A stretch of DNA of 12,585 nucleotides, from NCBI GenBank assembly GCA_900088475.1, contig FLMG01000193.1, positions 1 to 12,585 of the forward strand, in the 5' to 3' direction. The DNA comes from Hyphochytrium catenoides. Taxonomy: Eukaryota; Sar; Hyphochytriomycetes; Hyphochytriales; Hyphochytriaceae. Positions 1 through 6,894 of this stretch are shown piece by piece. The translations under genes and the position numbers were made by a program. Numbering within the stretch: position 1 is the stretch's first letter; every line of letters begins with the position of its first letter. Below the pieces are notes generated by a model. It ran no database searches and was not told the DNA's origin. It was given only the letters and a program-made list of their open reading frames with translations.

Positions 1-1
1 A

Positions 2-355
2 CTGAAGGAGAACACGCACGCAGACTATCAGAAGTTCCTCTCTGGAAAAGTAGCCACAGGTTGGCGAGAGAAGACTTCGTGTCTCTTTCTTTTTTGGGGG
101 GTCCTTCCTTCATCGTCACACTCTCTCCTTGCGTTATCGTCCTATCACCCTAGATTCTTTCCATCCCCTTTCTCTCACTCTCTCTCTCTCTCTCCCTCCC
201 TCTCTCTCTCTTTAATTTATTTATTTTCTCTTCCTTTTCGACCCTTGTAATCTTACGCTTTCCTCTCTCTCTTTCTCTCTGCAGGAGGGACGTCGGAGGC
301 CAAAGCGGCAGCTCCTGCGCGGAAGATCATCACTCCGGGCGCCAGCATTTCCTAA
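2..355 (+). CDS. C-terminal end of an unidentified protein (last two exons, 5' partial)
   Basis: Two joined segments can be read: exon 2-59, a GT-AG intron at 60-284 (donor GTTGGC, CT-rich body, acceptor CTCTGCAG), and the last exon 285-355 ending in TAA. Frame is kept across the junction (one base carried over). The visible tail is about 42 residues. It begins LKENTHADYQKFLSGKVATG, runs through an Ala/Lys stretch (SEAKAAAPARK) and ends IITPGASIS. The intron's pyrimidine-rich + strand agrees with transcription to the right, as in the other genes here. I do not recognise the family from this short tail. It has no membrane segment and no clear targeting signal. It converges on the membrane acyltransferase gene ending at 791. 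The gene model is plausible, but the function is unknown. Confidence 0.45.
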
Positions 356-790
356 GGGAAGAGCGGAGAGGATAGCGCTCACAGAGTTTCATAGCGAAAA
401 TGAATGGAGAAAGAGCTCAAGACCGCCTGGAGAGGACCAAAAGAAGAGAGTTCTGACCCCAATCAAGCGGGGCCTAATGGAAAGAGGCAGTGATAAGAAA
501 CAAGAGGAGGAAGGGATGGGAGTCTCTCTCTCTCTCTCCATTTTTCATGGAGCTGGAGATGGGTTATTGAGAGATACGTTAATCTCACCAGAATCAGCAG
601 CAAGAGCAGAGAGAGAGAGGGAGAGAGAAAGAGGGCGTGAGAGAGAGAAAGTGCGGCCGAGAGAGAGAGAGAAAGAGAGAGAACAGAGAGAAAGAGAGAG
701 AACAGAGAGAAAGAGAGAGAGAGAGAAACCAGAACTGTCCCTTCTATGGGAACCCATAGACAATCATCTTCTATTAACAAAGTCTATGCG
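356..790. other. Convergent intergenic spacer, GA-rich
   Basis: This stretch lies between the stop of the left-edge gene (355, + strand) and the stop of the acyltransferase gene (791, - strand), so it should hold both 3' untranslated regions. Apart from the GA tract at 608-726 I see no further gene. The Arg/Glu-rich frame (+) and Ser/Leu-rich frames (-) across it are translated microsatellite. Confidence 0.6.
608..726. repeat. Interrupted (GA)n microsatellite
   Basis: About 120 bases of GAGA broken by AAAG and AACAG units. It lies in the 3' flank of both convergent genes. Confidence 0.85.
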
Positions 791-2419
791 CTAGAGGAAT
801 CTCCATAACGAATCTATGGGCTTCTCTCTCTTGAAGCCGTCGTATCGCTTGCAGAGAAAGAACATCACCGGGAGAACGAGCCCAGCCCAAATCAGAAGAC
901 AATGATAGATGCTCACCGTGCTTGTGCCTCTAATCAGAAAGAGAAGAACGCCAATAGAGACGATGACATAGTGGTGAATGACATAGAAAAACAAGGGCGT
1001 TCGACCCCAAGGCAGGAGGAGCTTGTGCAGGAGAGACGAGGAAGAGAAGGTGCTTTCTACGGCGGCAAACAGGCGAAGAAGAAGAAGGTTGATGGCGATT
1101 GTGAGACAATCATAGGCGATAGAAGGCGGATACTTGCAGACGTTGAAGAAGGCGATGACGGGGTAGTCAAGCCCTTCGCCTCGGGGATATCCTATCATTG
1201 GAATGGGTTGAAAGAAAATGGAGAGAGTCATGCTTTGTGCGAGGATTGAGCGGGATAGAATGGCGTTCTGACCTAAGGCAAGGACCGGGGAGAGAGAAGG
1301 AGACACACACGTACACAGAAAGAAAGAAAGGACGACGCACCGAGAGGGGAGATGCAGAAGGCTTAGCGAAAAGAAAGGAGAGAGAGACACCCTGGATTGC
1401 GGGATAGAGACATTGGAAGGGGAAAATAAAGAGCGAGAGAGAGCAAGAGACATAGAGACGTTAAGAAGGACAGACAAGAGAGAGAGGGCAAGAGACAGAG
1501 AAAAAGCCATGCACATACTGAGAAAGAGAACGAGGAGAACACCGAAGGAGAACGAGGAGAGAAGAAACGAAGGATAAGAAGGAGACACGGTCGCTTCTTA
1601 CCTCTAAGATTGATAACGCCCCAGGGCAGAAGGCGCAGCAGAGGAAAGAGACAGAGAAGGAAGACTCCCCACTTTCCTCCGTCCTTGATTGCTTCCCTGG
1701 CGTTCTTAACCAGACTGCAGCCAAAGGCGCAGCCAAAGAAACAGAGTCCCAACCACGCAACCAGAGGATAAGCAATATTTCCCTGGCCATAAATATGCAG
1801 ATCGATGGGACCAGGAACCAGAAGAAAACGCATTACGATTCCAAAGAAAGAGCTCTCTACGCCTGCCTGCGCCGTCGCAGGCTCTCCTCTCTGCAAGTGA
1901 GAAATAACCACGCCATTCAGGACCAAGCAGGAGAGACCAAGGACGAGAAAGAGTCGGACAGCCCTTCTCCGTAGAACGCTAGTCGCGCTGACGGCCATGG
2001 ACGGCACAGGGAACAGTTCTATGTTACTCTTGGCCATTGCGTAGAGGACAAGGCCTGTGGTTAACATTTGAAGGCCGAGACAAGTCATAACCTGTTGGGA
2101 AGAGAGCGGACATGCGTTAGGAACTATGAAGAAATTCTGTTAAGCTTTGCTTCCCTTGCGATAGAAGAGGGACAAAGGATAACCGAGAGAAAAGAACAGA
2201 CAAGTTCAAAAATAGCTAATGAGAGAGAGAGAGAGAGAGAGAGAAAGAAAAGAGAGAGAGAGAGAGACCCAGAGCACAGCATGCATAGAGGAAGAAGAGA
2301 ACAGCTTCAGAAGAGATCATTCTAAAAAAGAGAGACGTGCCCAACAATGACAGGTGGACTCGGGCGAGAGGACTAAGGAGAGACAACCGTAGAAAACTCC
2401 AACCTTTGAGATAATCAAC

Positions 2420-2456
<37 letters not shown>

Positions 2457-2853
2457 AGACACACCTGATACCATGAGAGTAAATCCGCTAGGATGAGGGT
2501 GCCCACAGGGACATCTGGGTGCTCTTTCTCCTGCTCTGCCACCATCGGAAGCTCGGCAGCACGTACCGCAAAGCCCATGACAATAAGCAAGAGCCCTCGG
2601 AGAGAGAAGAACCTAAGCCATTATGGGAAGGGAGAAGGGCATTCGAGAGTGAGATAGTGGAGACATCTAACAGGCTGAGAGGAGGATGCGAAAAGAGAAG
2701 AGACGGAGCGAGAGACAACCAGCTGGAGAACGAGGCAAGAGCGAAGCTGGATTGAAAGTTTGAACTGAGAATGAGTAAGATCAACGGAAGGAGAAGAGAG
2801 AGAGAGAGTAAGACAGACAGTGTGAGAGAGAGGGAAAAGAGAGAGAGAGAGAG

Positions 2854-2898
<45 letters not shown>

Positions 2899-3359
2899 AG
2901 CCGGGACGTGGAGAGAGAGAAACGTGATAGAAATGGTTGAATACCGAGAATGAGCTAGATCAAGGGAAGGAGACGATTAAGGAGCAAGAGCGTGAAAGAG
3001 CAGGGGAGAGAGGGAAAGGAAAAGATCCTTGAAAAGGAAAGAGAGAGAGAGAGAAGTCAAGTAATAAGAGAACGAGTCCAAAGACTAGCCAGACATAGGA
3101 TAGACAAAGTTTGAGGTTAACTGGCGGCCGCGTAGCAGCTCCCCCGGCAATGACAGAGCAAAAAGCGATGAGAAGAAATGCTTAACCTCAGCAGCTTCTC
3201 ATCACTCCAGCTCTGTCCTCTTCTGGAGAAGATGAAGAGGATCATCCCGGCTCCCATGAGGAAGCTGAAGCCTGGGGCGCAGATATGGCTCACAATGCGG
3301 GCAAAGAAGTATCCCGGCTTTCCTACCATTTACGCAGAGTAAGCGCAACGGAGCTAAGA

Positions 3360-3404
<45 letters not shown>

Positions 3405-3925
3405 ACCTGAGTACATCTCCAGAGGAGTTGACCAGCCTAGTCATATGCAAAGAGACCGCCCAGGCCAGAGAGAGAGAGGAAGCACTGTTAGAAAGCGCAC
3501 AATCTGAGAGAGAGCACCAAGAGAGAGAGCACCAAAAGAGAGAGAGAGAAGCAGAGCACCGTGGAAGAGAGGAGCTTGACCAAAAGACGTTCCTCTCCGT
3601 TTTCTACTTGTCTGCTACCTTCAGAGTGTCGCGCGCCCTCCCGAGTCCCATCAGGACGCTGCCCATCGCTGCCAGTATATTGAGCTAGGAAGTCCTTGGT
3701 ATGGTCCCAAGCCATTATACACATGATGAGACCACGAAGCAGGTCGAGGCTTTGGACTCTTTGCGGCACAGACGCCGTTCGTCTTGCCATTTCCTCTGTT
3801 CCAGCCAGGAGAGGAACGTGGAACTCATCTTTGGCAGTGCCAAGGCCGCTGTGGGTCTCGAGCTTCTCCTCCGTCCGTCCTCCGGCAGCCTCTGTTCCAT
3901 CTGCATACTGCCCGTTGGACGGCAT
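791..3925 (-). CDS. Multi-pass membrane protein of the HGSNAT_cat / DUF1624 acyltransferase family (6 exons, complete)
   Basis: The predicted protein has 503 residues. Exons (- strand) are 3925-3619, 3436-3407 (30 nt), 3322-3187, 2612-2465, 2091-1602 and 1191-791; all introns are GT-AG, all junctions keep frame, and the stop is TAG. Family landmarks appear in order: RVQSLDLLRGL then AWDHTKDFLAQ (about residues 56-82), SHICAPGFSFLMGAGM (124-139), SLRGLLLIVMGFAVR, GNIAYPLVAWLG, FFNVCKYPPS (385-394), GRTPLFFYVIHHY (433-445) and a KREKPIDSLWRFL end. These match the bacterial-type relatives of heparan-alpha-glucosaminide N-acetyltransferase, which are polytopic proteins. HGSNAT itself moves acetyl from acetyl-CoA across the lysosomal membrane to glucosamine. 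The substrate here is unknown. The His in DHTKDF may correspond to the conserved family His (inference). Met46 (ATG at 3790) is a possible alternative start just before the conserved core; I chose Met1 because the frame is open to 3925 and a TATA-like site lies about 50 bp upstream. CT-rich introns follow the sense strand. Confidence 0.88.
2219..2269. repeat. (GA)n microsatellite in intron 4 of the acyltransferase gene
   Basis: About 50 bases of GAGA interrupted once by AAAGAAAA. It reads CT in the transcript and forms part of the intron's pyrimidine-rich body. Confidence 0.85.
2424..2452. repeat. Pure (AG)n microsatellite in intron 4
   Basis: An uninterrupted AG run near the donor side of intron 4 (2464-2092, - strand). 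Confidence 0.85.
2797..2896. repeat. (GA)n-rich block in intron 3
   Basis: GA-rich DNA ending in a pure AG run of about 33 bases (2864-2896). It lies in the longest intron of the acyltransferase gene (3186-2613) and explains the Arg/Glu and Ser/Leu frames seen there. Confidence 0.85.
3363..3400. repeat. Pure (AG)19 microsatellite filling a tiny intron
   Basis: A 38-base pure AG run makes up almost half of the 84-nt intron 2 (3406-3323, - strand). On the sense strand it begins six bases after the GTAGGG donor and reads as a pure (CT)19 tract. Confidence 0.9.
3407..3436 (-). other. 30-nt microexon of the acyltransferase gene
   Basis: The sense strand reads ...GACTAG, then 30 bases encoding the residues between Glu102 and Lys114 (GWSTPLEMYSG, with split Gly codons at both ends), then GTAGGG. 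It is needed to connect exon 1 (one base left over) to exon 3, whose only workable acceptor (GGTAG at 3324-3323) needs one carried base. Longer versions of this exon, with acceptors farther upstream, end in the wrong phase or hit TGA/TAG. Confidence 0.7.
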
Positions 3926-3973
3926 CTCTCTCCTTTGTTGCTTGCTCTACAGATTCTCTTTCTAATCTCCAGT

Positions 3974-3979
3974 TTTATA
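3974..3979 (-). promoter_or_regulatory. Possible TATA box of the acyltransferase gene
   Basis: The - strand reads CTATAAAACT, with TATAAA at 3979-3974, 48 bases before the chosen ATG at 3925. That spacing would put transcription start roughly 15-25 bases before the ATG. It is a single motif match in a genome whose promoter rules I do not know. Confidence 0.3.
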
Positions 3980-4260
3980 GCTCGCCGCTTATTGAAGATT
4001 TTTGCCTCTCCGATGAAGGATCTCAGATGCAGAGATCGCGCTGTGCCCTCAATGGCGTTCCTGATGACGGCCTGGATGAAGTGCGAACAGTGTCTCACTG
4101 CAGAGGAAAGAGACTCTCGATGCTTCCAACCAAAGGGACAGAGAGCTAAGATGGACCAGAGGAGGAGAGGCCTTGAAGTGAAGGAGAGCAGAAAGAGACA
4201 GAAAGAGGAGGAGATCGAGGAAGAGGAGCAGGGAGAGATTCAGGGAGAGAACGAGAGAGA

Positions 4261-4420
4261 CACAGACAGAAGGACAAAGAGAGAAAGAAATAGAGAGAAA
4301 GTGAGAGAGAGAAGGAGAGAGAAAGTGAGAAAGAGAGAGACACAGACAGAAGGACACAGAGAGAAAGAAAGAGAGAGAAAGTGAGAGAGAGAAGGAGAGA
4401 GAAAGTGAGAAAGAGAGAGA
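4261..4420. repeat. 80-bp tandem direct duplication in GA-rich DNA
   Basis: Unit 1 is 4261-4340 and unit 2 is 4341-4420. Each opens with CACAGACAGAAGGACA and then carries the same order of GAAAG, GTGAGA and GAAGGAGA sub-motifs. By eye the two copies differ at two positions only. The whole block continues into a (GA)n tract. Confidence 0.9.
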
Positions 4421-4425
4421 GCGAG

Positions 4426-4488
<63 letters not shown>

Positions 4489-4498
4489 AAGAAAGAGA
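4421..4498. repeat. (GA)n microsatellite
   Basis: GAGCGAGAGCGA, then a pure GA run (about 4429-4464), then GAGACAGAGA. It follows directly on the 80-bp duplication. Confidence 0.85.
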
Positions 4499-4569
4499 AG
4501 ATAGTAGCAATCTTTCTGAAGCTTCATCACTCGCTCAAACAGACATAGTATCCATACGCTCTGATGGCG

Positions 4570-4618
4570 CGGCATATCTATGGGTTACAAAGCATACCAT
4601 TAACCCATTGATGTGCCG
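4570..4618. repeat. Imperfect inverted repeat with 18-bp arms
   Basis: The left arm is 4570-4587 (CGGCATATCTATGGGTTA) and the right arm is 4601-4618 (TAACCCATTGATGTGCCG), with 13 bases between. Sixteen of 18 positions pair, including an uninterrupted 8-bp inner arm (ATGGGTTA/TAACCCAT). One mismatch would be a G-U pair in one RNA orientation. It could be a hairpin in a transcript or a dyad protein-binding site. Confidence 0.75.
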
Positions 4619-5102
4619 GTGGCGGCGTATCCTTAGGTTGGAGAATGAGATGGAAGGAAGAAGAAGAAAAGCTTCAATTGCCCAACAGAAGAAACCTGTC
4701 AAGAGAGAAGTGATGGAGGGAGAGGCCATCAGCGATAAGAACAAATATATTTCTAGATCATTATATCATAGAATGCTGTACATAATGAATAGGTATTCTA
4801 TATACGATAAGTTCTATTCGTAATAAGGAAAAATAATATCTCCGTTATGTGGAATAGAATGAGATAGCCGTTGAGTTGCGCGAGACGCCACAAAGCCCAT
4901 CACTTCAACCCTCTTTAAATGCCGTTAGCCGCTCTCTCAACACACCGCACCGAGCCATTTATTTTCTCAGACGCCTTTCTTACAGTCATGACACGAGTCC
5001 AGCCACTAGGTAAACCATTGTCCCATTTTTTCCTAGGGCGAAATAGGCTTTGAAAAGTTAAATGGGTTGCGTGCATGATTGATAGGTTCAGATTTCAAAG
5101 CC

Positions 5103-5129
5103 CTTTTGGCAAGGTTCTTAGGCCAAAAG
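5103..5129. repeat. Perfect 8-bp inverted repeat
   Basis: CTTTTGGC (5103-5110) pairs with GCCAAAAG (5122-5129) across an 11-base loop. A short direct repeat, GTCGGTCGC, follows at 5129-5137 and again at 5166-5174. The significance is unclear. Confidence 0.6.
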
Positions 5130-5500
5130 TCGGTCGCACGGCACAACAACCCTCACTCAACCTTGGTCGGTCGCTTGCGCAGGATGGAGCGTAGGTCTTG
5201 GAGACACAGAGTCCAGACACAGTCAACAAAGGAGAGAGAGAGGTGGAGAGAGGGCCAGTGATCAAAGTGACCCATGGGAGTCATGAAAACCCTGAAGAAA
5301 GCTCAACAATGTGGTTTTGTCCGGTAAAAAGACTGCACTGTGGCGAAGAAGAAGAATCATCGCAAAAGGTCTTTTCCCCATTCTGCTCATGGAGCTTGAG
5401 CAAGCTGTTCTGTCCCCGTAGGATTCTGCAAGGACCTACCCATCCTGTCTGATCGTCTCTTCCCATCAACCTCCTTTCCTTTCAAAAGGGATCAATCATT

Positions 5501-5520
5501 CAACAAACAGTTGTTTGTTG
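5501..5520. repeat. Near-palindrome CAACAAACA-GT-TGTTTGTTG
   Basis: Two perfect 9-base arms are separated by two bases. It is compact enough to be a dimeric protein-binding site and is too tight for an RNA loop. Confidence 0.6.
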
Positions 5521-6125
5521 TACGAGTACCTGTCACTTCAGACCGATGATGACTGTACAGCCTTGTAGGCTTGTAGGTAGTGCCACAGTATGAGTGGTCA
5601 AAGAACTGCGATGTCTGTATGTCATCAGGACTCGCCTCTACCCTGTCCTGCCACCTTCCACTTGTTCGCTTTGGCCACGACGTCTGGTACACCAGCGAGG
5701 TTGTCGCACCTGAGGACTCTCCTTCTGTCCTCTTCCTCACCATACCAAAGATCGGGTGGGGATGAGAGGGGAAAGGTAAGGCAAGGACAGAAAGGTGCTG
5801 ATGGAGGAAGGGGCAGGGCAGGATCAGGCCTTTTATACCCTTCGTCTGCCACTGTTTGCTTGTATCTTCAGCTCTCCATGTCATCGATCTCCGTTAACAT
5901 GAGAATAGTATGCGGCGCAGTTCACGCGGCAGAAGGTAGCGAATCGCCTACATAAGATCAGTGGTAATAAAAGAACCATCATTGCCTTGGTAGACCTCCT
6001 CCCCAGTCTTCTCTCAACCTTCCTGATCCTCATCTCACTTAAAACCATCACACGTTTATTTCGCTCCATCCACTGCATTCCGTATCAATTTCCTGTCATT
6101 CAGAACATTTGCCCCTAAATACCTA

Positions 6126-6170
6126 GTTATTATGAATGAATAAATATCTGAAAAATAGTTCTATAATAAC
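6126..6170. repeat. Short inverted repeat in an AT-rich patch
   Basis: GTTATTAT (6126-6133) and ATAATAAC (6163-6170) pair across 29 bases inside the AT-rich stretch at about 6110-6195. Weak on its own, since such arms arise easily by chance in AT-rich DNA. Confidence 0.4.
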
Positions 6171-6894
6171 GAACTGATTGTGATAAAATAAATGAAGGTG
6201 GTTCCCCCAGTGCCACTGAAAACCAAGGGGTTCCTAGAGAGACTGGGGAGAGGGCGCCAGAGGGGAGGATGTAGCGCATGATGGCGCCGCCTCGCCCGCC
6301 GCTCACTCCTTGCGGCCCGTTTATTTACGGGGAAAGACACTGAAAATCGGACCCGCCTTCTCTATTCAAATTTTAGAAGCTTCAGATTGCGGATTTTCGA
6401 AGCTCTGAAAGAGCGTTGATTAGAGTCTGGAATTGGCGTGGATATTTCTGCGTATTCAATGAGGTGCTTTTGGAAGGACCCCGAGGGGAGATAGGATCGA
6501 AGCTCATAGCCTATCGAACTCTCTAAGGCAATCGTTATCAGGGTGAGGAGACGAAAGGCTCTTACAGGGAGATAGGATCTGATAACAGAATCTCGCGCCA
6601 TAGTTTTGCACTTACAAGCGCACCGATCAACTTGAGGTAGGTTCTACAGAAAATGCAGATGGACAGTGCGAAGTTGAGACTTCGGGACTAGAGCCTTATT
6701 ATCGCACTTCAATCAGCCTTGGTTTGGGTCTGATCTAATCACATGCATTATGATGAGACCATTTTAGTCAAAGTCATCGCCGAGGTCTCAGACTGACTTT
6801 ATGACATTTGGTCTAGGTGTTCCTGACCTAGTGTTTTTCCTCTGTGGGAGCACGCACTCAAGTGGTTAGCGTAGGCGCTGTAACTTTTTCCAAG

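Larger units (their letters stand above)
3926..6894. other. Divergent intergenic region, about 3 kb, no gene supported
   Basis: It lies between the start of the acyltransferase gene (- strand) and the start of TUP1 (+ strand), so both promoters must lie here. Part 3926-4230 is mixed sequence and probably 5' flank. Part 4231-4498 is GA-rich with an 80-bp tandem duplication. Part 4499-5250 includes an imperfect inverted repeat (4570-4618) and an AT-rich patch (about 4740-4860). Part 5250-6894 is of balanced composition, almost free of CT/GA tracts, with an AT-rich patch (6110-6195) followed by a GC-rich patch (6240-6330). The largest open frame, 5492-5884 on the - strand (130 residues), matches no family I recognise. 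No tRNA or rRNA is visible. Confidence 0.6.

Noticed and set aside
3407-3502. Longer version of the acyltransferase microexon, with acceptor at CTCTCAG (3504-3503)
   Set aside because: It joins exon 1 in frame but ends with two bases left over, which no usable acceptor before SHICAPGF accepts. The 30-nt version fits both sides.
3701-4384. 227-residue open frame (+ strand) antisense to the first acyltransferase exon
   Set aside because: Its first half is the complement of a conserved coding exon and its second half is translated GA repeat.
4049-4510. Long Ser/Leu-rich frames (- strand) and Arg/Glu-rich frames (+ strand), here and at 463-794, 2216-2953, 10401-10928, 11328-11648 and 12252-12559
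   Set aside because: They are translations of CT/GA microsatellite, which stays open in many frames. They show no motif and lie in introns or spacers.
5501-5520. Hairpin considered as a transcription terminator
   Set aside because: The loop is only two bases, no gene ends nearby, and intrinsic terminators are not expected for nuclear protein-coding genes.
5310-5576. Possible short spliced gene (+ strand): ATG at 5310, donor GTAAAA near 5325, acceptor CCCCGTAG near 5420
   Set aside because: The joined frame is open but short and resembles nothing known. Any mixed sequence yields such combinations.
5492-5884. 130-residue open frame on the - strand, the largest in the microsatellite-poor part of the 3-kb spacer
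   Set aside because: No recognisable domain, no supporting splice pattern, and comparable frames on the opposite strand (5590-5955). Its length is within chance for DNA of this composition.
6362-6601. 79-residue open frame on the - strand
   Set aside because: No family resemblance. Part of it comes from the repeated GGGAGATAGGATC sequence.
6845-6890. tRNA-like D-arm sequence (AGTGGTTAGCG)
   Set aside because: No T-arm (GGTTCRANTCC-like), no anticodon arm and no closing acceptor stem. The TUP1 start codon lies where the tRNA body would be.
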